A stretch of 37,341 nt of DNA, from the NCBI GenBank assembly GCA_938002665.1, contig CALLAE010000024.1:1-37341 (forward strand). The letters are read 5' to 3'. This DNA is from an uncultured Saprospiraceae bacterium (GTDB taxonomy: Bacteria > Bacteroidota > Bacteroidia > Chitinophagales > Saprospiraceae). The position numbers and the translations under genes are program-made. Below are positions 25,568 through 34,264 of the stretch, piece by piece. Each line of letters opens with the position of its first letter. Positions within the stretch are counted from its first letter, which is position 1. The notes beneath the pieces were generated by a model. It had not been told where the DNA came from. It saw only the letters and a program-made list of their open reading frames with translations, and searched no databases.

Positions 25568-27490
25568 ATGAAACAAATTTTACTTTTAGCTTTTGCTTTT
25601 ATCTCATTCACTAGCCTGTTTTCGCAGAGTCAGAGAATGGTTTTTTTAGAAGAATTTACTCAGGCCTCTTGCCCTCCATGTGAGGCAACTACTCCAGCAT
25701 TAAATGCTTTGGTAACTGCTAACGTTGACAAAATAGTTCAGATCAGATACCAGACTTCATGGCCTGGTGTAGATCCTATGAATGCGGATAATCCATTTGA
25801 GGTTCAGGAAAGAGTAGATTACTACGGTGTTACTGGTGTACCTACCTTCCTCATAGACGGTACAGCAACTGCCTCGAATTTAGTTCCCGAACAAGCTACT
25901 GTGGATGCTTCTTACGGTTCTGATGCTCCTATACTCATAAAATTATCTCATCAGCTGTCTGATAACCTTGCTAACATGGATGTAAGTATCCAGATTATAA
26001 ACGAGGGAACAGAAGATTATGTACCTGGAGCTGCTAAGCTTAGAGTTGCATTGATAGAGGAAGCTATTTCTTGGGATACACCTCCAGGATCTACTAGCAT
26101 TCAAGTATTTGAGGCAGTAATGAAGACTTTCTTTACAGGTGCTGCTGGGATGGATATACCTACTATCGCTGCTGGAGAAACTTGGGAAAACACATGGACT
26201 GATCTTGCCATACCTTTTACGATATATAATGCTAACACTTTAGGTGTTGTAGCTTTTGTGCAAGATGATTCTGATCAAAGTGTGGATAATGCAGCTTACT
26301 CTCATCCTCAAGCTTTGCCAAACGGAACTGACTATCCTTCCGCAGGTGTTCTGACTTCTAGTATAGTAAGTTCTGACTTATGCGACTTGTCATTTAATCC
26401 TAGTATGGGGGTACTCAATAATGGAACTTTACCTATCTCAGGATACTCTGTTACTTTCTGGGTCAATGGTGAGCCGATAGAGACAATTGCTGTTACTGAT
26501 GAATTAGCGGCAGGTGGTCTTCAGTCATTTGATTTCACACCTTACACTTTAGGAGCAGGTGATTCGGAAATCAATTATTCAGTGGTTCTGGACCAAGGAG
26601 AGATTAATACTAATGATAACCTTACACCAGTTATAGTTGGTTCAAAAATATCTGATACTGCATCTGAAACAGTAGCTAAAGATTTTGAAGCAGATACTCC
26701 AGGAACAAATCCAGAAGGAATGATTTCGATGACTCCTATACCGACACTTGTCTTTAATGGTGCTGCTGCTGGTGTAAATCCACTGGGGGCTTTTGGCCAG
26801 TCTGAGGCATCAATAAGAATAAATTACTGGCAATGGGAGCCTGGTGCTTTAGGCGCTGAAGGTTCAGTAATTATTGCTGAAAAAGTAGTAGTAGATTCTG
26901 ATTTTGCAAACTTGACTTTTGATTATTCATTCACTACATGGGAAAATTCTAATGATGGATTAGCAGTAGAAGTATCTTCTGATTGTGGTGTTACATATAC
27001 TTCATTGTGGTCTGCTTTTGGTTCTGACTTGAGAACAGCACCAGAAGTGAATTCTAACAATAGCTTCTTTACTCCAGCTGCAAATGAGTGGGCCAGAGTT
27101 GAGGTAAGTCTAGCAGATTATGTAGGACAGGAAGTTCTTATTAGATATGCAATCACTTCTGCATGGGGTGATATGATGTATATAGACGATATCAACTTGG
27201 TAGGTGTTTCTAATCTAGATGAATTAACTTCTAATGAAGAGCTAAATGTCTATCCTAATCCTACATCTGATTTATTGAATGTAGATCTTTCTATCGAGAA
27301 TGCAGAAGCAGTGTCTTACAGACTAGTAAATATGCTAGGACAGACAGTTGCTCAAAGAAATCTTGGGACTAAGATATCAGGTAAATTGACTGAAACAATT
27401 TCTACTAACGAGCTTGATAACGGATCTTACCTACTTCACTTTTTGATAGGAGAGAGACAAGTTGTAAGAAGAGTTAGTGTAGTACACTAA
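25568..27490 (+). CDS. Omp28/thioredoxin-like secreted protein, T9SS type A
   Basis: A 640-residue protein with a signal peptide (residues 1-20, ending LFSQ). A thioredoxin-like Omp28 domain follows at once: LEEFTQASCPPCEATTPALN with CPPC at 35-38, and GVTGVPTFLIDG near 90, which gives the cis-proline loop. A beta-sandwich region (about 120-340) and a jelly-roll of the choice-of-anchor/MAM type (about 370-545, YDIDDINLVGVS-like end: MYIDDINLVGVS) come next, then the type A sorting domain (NVYPNPTSDLLNVDL to the end). The CxxC could be redox active outside the cell, which is inference. It has its own promoter and terminator. Compare the neighbour at 27725, which has the same domains in another order. 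Confidence 0.9.
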   Translation: MKQILLLAFAFISFTSLFSQSQRMVFLEEFTQASCPPCEATTPALNALVTANVDKIVQIRYQTSWPGVDPMNADNPFEVQERVDYYGVTGVPTFLIDGTATASNLVPEQATVDASYGSDAPILIKLSHQLSDNLANMDVSIQIINEGTEDYVPGAAKLRVALIEEAISWDTPPGSTSIQVFEAVMKTFFTGAAGMDIPTIAAGETWENTWTDLAIPFTIYNANTLGVVAFVQDDSDQSVDNAAYSHPQALPNGTDYPSAGVLTSSIVSSDLCDLSFNPSMGVLNNGTLPISGYSVTFWVNGEPIETIAVTDELAAGGLQSFDFTPYTLGAGDSEINYSVVLDQGEINTNDNLTPVIVGSKISDTASETVAKDFEADTPGTNPEGMISMTPIPTLVFNGAAAGVNPLGAFGQSEASIRINYWQWEPGALGAEGSVIIAEKVVVDSDFANLTFDYSFTTWENSNDGLAVEVSSDCGVTYTSLWSAFGSDLRTAPEVNSNNSFFTPAANEWARVEVSLADYVGQEVLIRYAITSAWGDMMYIDDINLVGVSNLDELTSNEELNVYPNPTSDLLNVDLSIENAEAVSYRLVNMLGQTVAQRNLGTKISGKLTETISTNELDNGSYLLHFLIGERQVVRRVSVVH

Positions 27491-27514
27491 GACGAAGCTA
27501 AAATTATATACTCC

Positions 27515-27549
27515 AGGGCTACATCTGAATAAGATGTAGCCCTTTTTTT
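27515..27549 (+). terminator. Intrinsic terminator
   Basis: AGGGCTACATCT (27515-27526), a 5-base loop and AGATGTAGCCCT form a perfect 12-pair stem, followed by Ts to 27549. Confidence 0.92.
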
Positions 27550-27696
27550 CTGTAGGACCTCAGCAAGCAGATTTCTTTTTGATTGTTTAGCTCATGAACA
27601 GGACTTTTTCATTCCAGGTTGTGATACGGGATCTTGCGGGTTCTGTTACTAACTCTGCTCTATTGACATTAACTACTGTATTGCTGTTGGAAGTTG

Positions 27697-27704
27697 TAAT
27701 TTTG
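27697..27704 (+). promoter_or_regulatory. Candidate -7 element (TAATTTTG)
   Basis: An exact TAnnTTTG match 20 bases before the ATG at 27725. A well-spaced -33 TTTG was not found. Confidence 0.4.
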
Positions 27705-27724
27705 TCATATTAATAATTATCTGA

Positions 27725-29638
27725 ATGTGTAAGATGAATAAGAATTTAAATTTGATTACCCTTATCACTTTATTTTTTGCTCAAAGTGTCACTGCACAAG
27801 ACACCTTATTACATCAGAACTTCCAAGACAATTCCTTTGGTCAGTTTACCTTTGCTGATGAAGATGGATTAGCACTTAATTCTGATTTTGCAGGCTTATC
27901 AGGTGCTTTTGATATCATTCCAGTGAGTGGACCATCAGATTTTAGAGCTGTAGCCGTTTCTTCTTTTGCTAATGGTGGCACTGCGAATAATTGGTTGATA
28001 TCTCCACAAGTCGAGATCGGTGATGCACAAACAACTCTCAGTTGGTCGGCTTCTTCTCTAAGTGGAGATATATTTCTTTTAGAATCTTATAGAGTAATGG
28101 TTTCTACCACTGGCTCTGCAATTGAGGATTTTACTAATCTTTTGTTAGAGGTACCAGCAGAGGAAATGACAGAAACCATGAGAGAATTAGATCTCTCAGC
28201 TTTTGCAGGGCAAGTCATATACATCGCTTTTAATCATACAGGAACAGATAATTATGCACTCACCTTGGATGATATTCTGGTAGCAGCACCCAGCTCAGAA
28301 AATTCAGTAGAACTGATCGAGATTATAGGAGATAGATATCAAGATTTAGCCAGACAAGATTTGTCCTTGCAAGTGGTTAATACAGGTTCTGAAATTATCA
28401 GAGATATGATAGTTGTGGGAAGTATCAATGCTGATGAAGGGGAGCAAGTATTTAATGATTTGAATATTTTACCAAGAGATACCGCTTTTATTTCTTTCAG
28501 TGATTTGTACCCATTCGAAGCAGATAGGTATGAAGTTATAGCGACTATTTCTTCTGTCAATGGTTTTCCTGTTACTGGTCAGAGCAGTACTGGTGTTTTT
28601 TATATGGTAGCAGAGCCACTAGCTAAAAAACTTGTCATAGAAGAAGCTACCAGTACCACCTGTGGGTGGTGTCCAGAAGGAACTGTGCAGAAAGCTTACA
28701 TGGACCTCATTTTTTCAGATGAGGTGATAAATATATCAGTGCATGCGGAGGATCCTATGGAAAACACAGTCCTTAGTTTTGGTATGCAGAATAGCATAGG
28801 TTTTGGAGGGTTCCCCTCCAGCAGTCTTAACCGATTAAGATCTCTTCCTCATTCAGAAGTAGAGGAGTATTATCTAGAAGATTTTTCAGATGTAGCTCCT
28901 GTGGATCTGGATTTCGAATATGAGTATGATTCAGCTTCGCGCAGATTGGAGGTTAGTCTAGGTGTTATAGCCCATACTACATTGAGACCAGAGGAACATA
29001 GATTGAGTTTTGTAATTCTCGAAGATAAGGTGATAGGTGAGGGACCATCCTTTGCACAGGCCAATAACTACAGCTCCGAAGCTCTCGATATTCTATTAGA
29101 AGATGTGAATGGGCAGAACTGGCAAGCGCTGAGTAATCCTGTACCAGCTGAAGAGATGATCTATAATGACGTTGCCAGAGATATAGTAGGGGGCTATGAT
29201 GGTATCTTGGAGTCCATATCAGCTGTGAGAAACGGGGAAGCTCTCAGTTATGATTTTGAGTATACGCTTTCTTCGGCTTTTGATGAGAATGAAATCACCT
29301 TAGTGGCACTTGCATTGGATGTGGAGACAGGAGAAATTGTCCAAGCAGTGGAGAAAAAATTAGAGTTTGAGTCAGCTCTTACAGAGCATTTGTTAGAAGG
29401 CCTTACCATCTATCCAAATCCGACAGATGGCACAGTATATCTATCAGGCAAGGACATTAATTCTAAACTAGCTATAGAATTTTATAATCAACTGGGAATC
29501 AAGGTCTTAAGTAGAACGGTGAATTTAGGTAATAAGGAATATTATACAATGACACTTGAGGGCATAGAACCAGGGTTATATATTGTAAAAATGGTAATTG
29601 GAAAGGATTTTGTAACTAAAAAGCTTTTATTTCATTGA
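27725..29638 (+). CDS. Jelly-roll and Omp28-like secreted protein, T9SS type A
   Basis: A 637-residue protein. The second Met, three codons in (27734), gives a more typical signal peptide (MNKNLNLITLITLFFAQ, ending VTAQ), so either start is possible. The first domain (about 26-190) is a jelly-roll of choice-of-anchor type (NWLISPQVEIG, YIAFNHTGTDNYALTLDDILV). A beta-sandwich spacer follows (about 195-300). An Omp28/thioredoxin-like domain (about 303-500) starts VIEEATSTTCGWCPEGT with CGWC near 313-316. The type A sorting domain ends the protein (TIYPNPTDGTVYLSG to the end). It is related to the gene at 25568 but with the thioredoxin-like and jelly-roll domains in reverse order. Substrate unknown. 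Confidence 0.9.
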   Translation: MCKMNKNLNLITLITLFFAQSVTAQDTLLHQNFQDNSFGQFTFADEDGLALNSDFAGLSGAFDIIPVSGPSDFRAVAVSSFANGGTANNWLISPQVEIGDAQTTLSWSASSLSGDIFLLESYRVMVSTTGSAIEDFTNLLLEVPAEEMTETMRELDLSAFAGQVIYIAFNHTGTDNYALTLDDILVAAPSSENSVELIEIIGDRYQDLARQDLSLQVVNTGSEIIRDMIVVGSINADEGEQVFNDLNILPRDTAFISFSDLYPFEADRYEVIATISSVNGFPVTGQSSTGVFYMVAEPLAKKLVIEEATSTTCGWCPEGTVQKAYMDLIFSDEVINISVHAEDPMENTVLSFGMQNSIGFGGFPSSSLNRLRSLPHSEVEEYYLEDFSDVAPVDLDFEYEYDSASRRLEVSLGVIAHTTLRPEEHRLSFVILEDKVIGEGPSFAQANNYSSEALDILLEDVNGQNWQALSNPVPAEEMIYNDVARDIVGGYDGILESISAVRNGEALSYDFEYTLSSAFDENEITLVALALDVETGEIVQAVEKKLEFESALTEHLLEGLTIYPNPTDGTVYLSGKDINSKLAIEFYNQLGIKVLSRTVNLGNKEYYTMTLEGIEPGLYIVKMVIGKDFVTKKLLFH

Positions 29639-29715
29639 TTTTTGGTCTTGATTTAGTCGCCTGGCCGCATCTATTGCTTTATTTTCGTATCTTAACTATC
29701 TATTAAGACAATAAA

Positions 29716-29738
29716 ATCGGGCAAAACCGATATATTTG
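29716..29738 (+). promoter_or_regulatory. Candidate -7 element with adjoining inverted repeat
   Basis: TATATTTG (29731-29738) fits TAnnTTTG, 17 bases before the ATG at 29756. ATCGG-GCAAAA-CCGAT (29716-29731) is an inverted repeat that shares the first base of the -7 box, placed as an operator would be. Confidence 0.45.
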
Positions 29739-29755
29739 TATAAATAAGAAGGCAT

Positions 29756-30457
29756 ATGAAACTATTTACACTACTTTTTGCTTGTTTTTTCGCTGTCTCG
29801 GGATTTTCCCAGGCACTGTTAGAGATAGATGCTACAGCCGCCGTGGATGGTAATGTAGCCGATGGGTACCTTAATTATAATTTCGCTGTAACTAATATTG
29901 GCGATGAGACTGCTACATTCTACTGGGAATTAGTAAAAAATCCTGATATGCCAAGAGATTGGCAATTCACAGTATGTGATGCTATTCTTTGTCATGCGGA
30001 GTCTACTGAAAGCTCTCCATGTGAGGATGCATACATTAATGTTCTTGAGCCTGGTCAGACAGTAGACTTTTTCAAGGTAGGTCTAAATCCTTATGGAAAA
30101 GAAGGTGTTTCTGACGTTACCTTCAGAATGACATCAGAATGTGTTCCAGGTACAACAGTACTAGGAGAAGTAAGTATTACATTTTCTGTAGCTGGAGAAA
30201 GTAATGTAGATGAAGCAATGTTGTCCGATGATCTACTAATCTATCCAAATCCTACATCAGATCGTTTCCTAGTAAATAATGATTCAGAAGTGGCTGAGAT
30301 TTCTGTTTTCAATATAGTAGGTAAGAGAGTTATGAGTGAGCCACATAGACCTGGTCTCTCGCATGATGTTTCTACTTTGGACAAAGGTATCTACCTTGTC
30401 AGAATGTTAGACAAGAATAATAGTACACTTAAAGTAATACGATTGACAAGAGAGTAG
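29756..30457 (+). CDS. Small T9SS type A cargo protein, tandem paralogue 1
   Basis: A 233-residue protein with a signal peptide (FFAVSGFSQ), one beta-rich domain (about 20-150) and a type A sorting domain (IYPNPTSDRFLV to LTRE). The domain has FYWELVKNPDMPRDWQFTVC, CDAILC, a later Cys and SEC; the same four cysteines and the PRDW stretch occur in the next gene. An Ig-like sandwich with two disulfides is likely. Domains with a CDxxxC motif before a type A tail are familiar in this phylum but I cannot name a function. It has its own promoter and terminator. Confidence 0.85.
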   Translation: MKLFTLLFACFFAVSGFSQALLEIDATAAVDGNVADGYLNYNFAVTNIGDETATFYWELVKNPDMPRDWQFTVCDAILCHAESTESSPCEDAYINVLEPGQTVDFFKVGLNPYGKEGVSDVTFRMTSECVPGTTVLGEVSITFSVAGESNVDEAMLSDDLLIYPNPTSDRFLVNNDSEVAEISVFNIVGKRVMSEPHRPGLSHDVSTLDKGIYLVRMLDKNNSTLKVIRLTRE

Positions 30458-30477
30458 TCTCTCTATAAAATATATCT

Positions 30478-30511
30478 AAGGGATATGTCTTTATTGACAT
30501 ATCCCTTTTTT
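30478..30511 (+). terminator. Intrinsic terminator between the tandem paralogues
   Basis: AAGGGATATGTC (30478-30489), loop TTTATT, GACATATCCCTT and a T-run form a perfect 12-pair stem. Confidence 0.92.
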
Positions 30512-30542
30512 GTTTTTATAGGATAGCTCTATCATATTTTAG
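30509..30542 (+). promoter_or_regulatory. Candidate promoter of paralogue 2 overlapping the terminator T-tract
   Basis: TTTG (30509-30512), 22 bases, TATTTTAG (30535-30542), one mismatch from TAnnTTTG. GATAG-CT-CTATC (30522-30533) is a perfect 12-base inverted repeat just upstream of the -7 box. Confidence 0.3.
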
Positions 30543-30559
30543 AAAAAAAACTTCCAGCT

Positions 30560-31279
30560 ATGAAATCACTATTACTCTTCTTCAGCCTAGCCGTATCGTT
30601 TACACTAAATGCTCAATTTACTGTTCAGGATAGCTTTGAGATATTCGGAAAAGTAGGCGATAAAGATATCGGTCCTTACTTTACGCTTCAGAATAGTAGT
30701 GATACAGTAGTTAATTTTTATTGGAAGCTGGTAAAAGAAGACGATTTTCCAAGGGACTGGGAAATAAGTATCTGTGATCAAATCACATGTTGGGTTAGTG
30801 GCCAAGAGGTGTCTGATTGTGAAAGACTAGATGAATCTATAAATATCTTTCAGTCAGGTGAAGAAAATTCTTTTTTTAAGGTGGGCATAAAATCTGAAAC
30901 AGGTGTTTCTAGTAAAGGGAGGCACTCAGCCAATTTTTATCTGACTAAGGAATGTGATAATATGGAGGACGAAAGTGTACTGACTCAAATCCATTTCACC
31001 TTTGAAATAACCGGTGGTGTATCTACCCATAATATAACCGAAGATTCTAGTTACTCCATTTATCCAAATCCAATCCAAAGCCTGATTTCTGTATCTAATG
31101 ATGAGCAGGTAGCCGAAGTGACCCTCTACACATTAACTGGTCATCAGCTTAGCTCTTCTGTACATAGTCCAGGAGAGCAACATGATCTCTCTGATTTGGA
31201 AAGAGGTATGTATCTGGTACAACTGAGAAATAGTCAGCAAAAGATCCTAGGAGTAGAAAGAATTATGAAGGTAGACTAG
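30560..31279 (+). CDS. Small T9SS type A cargo protein, tandem paralogue 2
   Basis: A 239-residue protein with a signal peptide (SLAVSFTLNAQ), a domain homologous to that of the preceding gene (FYWKLVKEDDFPRDWEISIC, CDQITC, KEC) and a type A sorting domain (IYPNPIQSLISV to the end). The two genes share the whole architecture, so they arose by tandem duplication. Divergence is considerable, so the event is old. A separate promoter and the terminator between them suggest independent expression. Confidence 0.85.
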   Translation: MKSLLLFFSLAVSFTLNAQFTVQDSFEIFGKVGDKDIGPYFTLQNSSDTVVNFYWKLVKEDDFPRDWEISICDQITCWVSGQEVSDCERLDESINIFQSGEENSFFKVGIKSETGVSSKGRHSANFYLTKECDNMEDESVLTQIHFTFEITGGVSTHNITEDSSYSIYPNPIQSLISVSNDEQVAEVTLYTLTGHQLSSSVHSPGEQHDLSDLERGMYLVQLRNSQQKILGVERIMKVD

Positions 31280-31298
31280 GTCTTCCAGACTCAGAGCT

Positions 31299-32399
31299 CT
31301 ACTCTATAACTATTTTATGTTTTTCAGACTGCCGATTATAGTGCAGCTCTAGTATATAGCAGCCACTGGAAAGATGAGAAACATCGACCGAAGGGAACTC
31401 GGTCTTAGTTCTAACTTTTAGAGTTCTTCCCATTAGGTCACGGATTTGTATAATGATATCCTTTGCTTCTACATATGCAGGTAATTCTATTTTTATAACG
31501 TTGCTGGTTGGATTAGGGTAGATTATGGCTCTGGCTAGTTCGATGTCTTCTGTAAGTGAAGGCTCACAAAAGTCCTTATCCCATTCTACTTGGTTCCAAT
31601 CTTCCCACACCTCAAAGGGCACCCCTCCACCAGGCACTCGCCATAGACTAGTCTCTGGTCCTGAAGCTGAGATAAACTCATCTATGAGTTCAGGCGTCAT
31701 TACTCCTAAGGCAGTAGAGCAGAGGTGGTGTATGGGCTTAGTTGCTCCTATGCTCTCATATTCTTTATTGCCTTCCTCTATCCAGTAAGTGATATTATCG
31801 ACATAGCTCTGTCCCCAATACTCTACGTAGGTCTGTGGCATATAGCCATCCACATAGGGGTCTATGCTAGCGATACTATAGTTATGATCTATGGGATTAC
31901 CCCAGGTCGTACAGTAGATCTGGAAGTCATCAGTAGCATACCCATCCGCAATAGCCTGAGTTCTACTCTCATAAAAGGCCTGAAAAATTTGATCCAGTTC
32001 TGCTGCCTTTCCATCAAATTCCATCTCCACATCTACGACATAGCCTTGGTAGCCAGTCTTTGCAGCTTCGTAAAGAGCTGCTGCTTGCAGCTCATAGTTA
32101 TCAGTATAATTATAGGACCAGGCCCATATCTCTAGATCTTTCCCTTTGTAGCTGTCGACTAGGTCAGTATCTATTAGCTCTGGCCATGAGTCGGGATTGG
32201 CCCGTCCATCAGCGACTTTGACATAGACCCTTTTGATCTTTCTTGTGGCTAGATTGTGGGCAAGGGTTTCGTGGCTAAAGCCTGTGTGCTCCACATGCCA
32301 TAGCCAGACACCTAGTTTATTGCAATCTGCATCTTGAGCTCCGAGGGAGAGATATGCTAGTAGCGTTGTGAAAAATAATAAGGCTCTAGTCATATGCAT
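31299..32399 (-). CDS. Secreted TIM-barrel-like (putative glycoside hydrolase-like) protein, T9SS type A
   Basis: A 366-residue protein with a signal peptide (residues 1-21, ending LGAQ). Residues about 25-275 alternate strands and helices in a pattern suggesting a TIM barrel: LGVWLWHVEHTG, KRVYVKVADG, LEIWAWSYNY, GYVVDVEMEFDG (118-130), FQIYCTTWG, YMPQTYVEYWG and SLWRVPGG. The acidic cluster Asp123, Glu125, Glu127 at a strand end is where barrel glycosidases keep catalytic residues, but no named family is certain. The tail is a type A sorting domain (IIYPNPTSNVIKIEL to the end). The ATG lies 5 bases after the antiporter stop, so the two are probably one transcript. A second Met two codons on is an alternative start. 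Confidence 0.8.
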   Translation of the reverse strand: MHMTRALLFFTTLLAYLSLGAQDADCNKLGVWLWHVEHTGFSHETLAHNLATRKIKRVYVKVADGRANPDSWPELIDTDLVDSYKGKDLEIWAWSYNYTDNYELQAAALYEAAKTGYQGYVVDVEMEFDGKAAELDQIFQAFYESRTQAIADGYATDDFQIYCTTWGNPIDHNYSIASIDPYVDGYMPQTYVEYWGQSYVDNITYWIEEGNKEYESIGATKPIHHLCSTALGVMTPELIDEFISASGPETSLWRVPGGGVPFEVWEDWNQVEWDKDFCEPSLTEDIELARAIIYPNPTSNVIKIELPAYVEAKDIIIQIRDLMGRTLKVRTKTEFPSVDVSHLSSGCYILELHYNRQSEKHKIVIE

Positions 32400-32404
32400 C
32401 TATG

Positions 32405-34264
32405 CTAGGCTGCTTCTCCAGTATTTATCAGTTTTCCCATATATACTAATAGATCTCCTTCATTAATCACAGTGTCTTGGTCCTGAGATAAGATAACCTC
32501 AAATTCATTATTCTCAATTCTTTTTATAAAGAGCGGAATCGCTTTTTCTTGGCTATTGATCTGCGAGAGTAATGCTTGGTAAGACTCGGCATCTTTCAGT
32601 ACTAATTCTGTTATAGCAGGGTAGTCTCTAGCTACCTCTAGCAAATTGATAAAGTCATCATGCTTAGAAAACAAAGTAGTGCTTTCATTCAGTTCTGGAT
32701 TTTGTAATTCATTAACTGAGGTCAGTCTGTATGCACCATTTTCTCCAAAGCTTTTTCCTAGACTTTCTAAAGAGTATTTATTGACCTCTGCACTTCCGGT
32801 CATAGCAAGTATAAAGCCTACATCATTTAGATCTGGATTAGTCTTAAGGTCATCTTTGTAGATGTCCACAGAGAGTGATTGCAAACCTAATTCTTTAGCC
32901 TTATCTATGTTTCCATGATTACTATCTATAAGAACGACATGCTTTCCATTATCAGATAGATATTTACCTATCAGTCTAGAAGCCCTATGTGCGCCTACTA
33001 GTAGCATGCCATTGCTTTTCTCTAATAATACACCTAAGAGTTTAGCTACTATACCTGCACAGGTGGCATTGAGTATCACAGTACCTAATACCACCATAAA
33101 TACTAAAGGCGTAATATATTCTGCGCCTTCTATACCCAACGCCTTTAGTTTACTCCCAAAAAGCGAGGCAATACCAGCAGCTACTATTCCTCTCGGTCCT
33201 ACCCAACTCACAAAGAGCTTTTCTTTTTGCGTCAGGCTAGAGGAACGTGTACTCAGAAATACCCCTATAGGCCTAAGAATAAAGACGATAGCTGCAAATA
33301 AGAGGCCTACCCTCCAGTCTAAGAGCAGTTGCAGATCAGAAAGATTCATATAAGCCGAAAGCAAGATGAATAAGACGGCTATCAATATTATACTAATGGA
33401 TTCTCCAAAATAGATGATATCGTTCTTATGTGGCATGTCCATATTACCGACGACCATCCCTAGCACCACTACTGTCAATAGGCCAGAATCATGAACCAGA
33501 ACATGTGAACCTACAAACACTGCCAAAACAAAGGCTAAACTGAAGACTGTCAAGAGATAATGAGGTACCCAATGTTTTTCGAGAAAAATCCTTAGTAAAT
33601 GGGCACTGAAAAAACCCAATGAACTGCCTACTAAGGCTATAAGACAAAACTGCTGTAAGGCATGTGCACTGAATCCACCACCACCAGAATGGGTGATATC
33701 TATAAATTCGTAGACAAGAACAGCCACTAGGGCTCCTATAGGATCTATTAGTATGCCTTCCCATTTTAGGATGGCAGAAACGTTTCTCTTTAGTGGTAAA
33801 TTTCTCAAGATAGGTCCTATAACCGTGGGGCCTGTGACGATAATGAGTCCAGAGAACAAAAATGATACATTGAGAGGTAGACTCATAATGTAATGAACCA
33901 GGAAGCCGCCGCCTACAAAAGTAACCAGGGATCCTAGAGTGATAAGATTAATTATAGAGGGACCGATGCCTTTGAGTTCATCTCGCTGAAGACTAAGACC
34001 TCCCTCAAAAAGTATGAGAGCGATAGCCAACTCCACAAAATGGAATAGGTGGACTTCAGGAAAGAGGCCATACCCATGTCCGTGGCCATCTCCAGCATGC
34101 CAGACAGGGTCTAATAGCTTTAATCCATCAGCTGTCCACAGTGTCGAGAAGGGGCCTACCGCAAGTCCTATCAACAATAACGGTAAGATAGCAGGCACTT
34201 TTACCCTCCAGGCAAGCCACTGCGCAAGGATTCCCAAAATTAATACACCACCTAGTTCTAACAT
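32405..34264 (-). CDS. CPA-family cation/proton antiporter with TrkA-type regulatory domain
   Basis: A 619-residue membrane protein. About twelve hydrophobic spans cover residues 1-400 and include TGPTVIGP (144-151) and WEGILIDPIGA (168-178), where Asp174 is the likely ion-coordinating residue. The position before it is Ile, not the Asn of the ND pair. WVGPRGIVAAGIASL is also typical of Na+(K+)/H+ antiporters. The soluble tail has a TrkA-N-like Rossmann domain (LLVGAHRASRLIGKYL, HVVLIDSN; the glycine-rich loop is degenerate) and a TrkA-C-like end (INEGDLLVYMGK). A histidine-rich loop (HAGDGHGHGYG, 56-66) follows the first spans. It probably exchanges K+ or Na+ for H+ to control pH and ion balance. 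It lies first in a two-gene unit. Confidence 0.9.
   Translation of the reverse strand: MLELGGVLILGILAQWLAWRVKVPAILPLLLIGLAVGPFSTLWTADGLKLLDPVWHAGDGHGHGYGLFPEVHLFHFVELAIALILFEGGLSLQRDELKGIGPSIINLITLGSLVTFVGGGFLVHYIMSLPLNVSFLFSGLIIVTGPTVIGPILRNLPLKRNVSAILKWEGILIDPIGALVAVLVYEFIDITHSGGGGFSAHALQQFCLIALVGSSLGFFSAHLLRIFLEKHWVPHYLLTVFSLAFVLAVFVGSHVLVHDSGLLTVVVLGMVVGNMDMPHKNDIIYFGESISIILIAVLFILLSAYMNLSDLQLLLDWRVGLLFAAIVFILRPIGVFLSTRSSSLTQKEKLFVSWVGPRGIVAAGIASLFGSKLKALGIEGAEYITPLVFMVVLGTVILNATCAGIVAKLLGVLLEKSNGMLLVGAHRASRLIGKYLSDNGKHVVLIDSNHGNIDKAKELGLQSLSVDIYKDDLKTNPDLNDVGFILAMTGSAEVNKYSLESLGKSFGENGAYRLTSVNELQNPELNESTTLFSKHDDFINLLEVARDYPAITELVLKDAESYQALLSQINSQEKAIPLFIKRIENNEFEVILSQDQDTVINEGDLLVYMGKLINTGEAA

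Noticed and set aside
31725-32135. Plus-strand 136-codon hydrophobic frame opposite the TIM-barrel gene
   Set aside because: The hydrophobicity is the complement of the acidic and polar codons of the true gene, whose signal peptide and sorting domain are clear.
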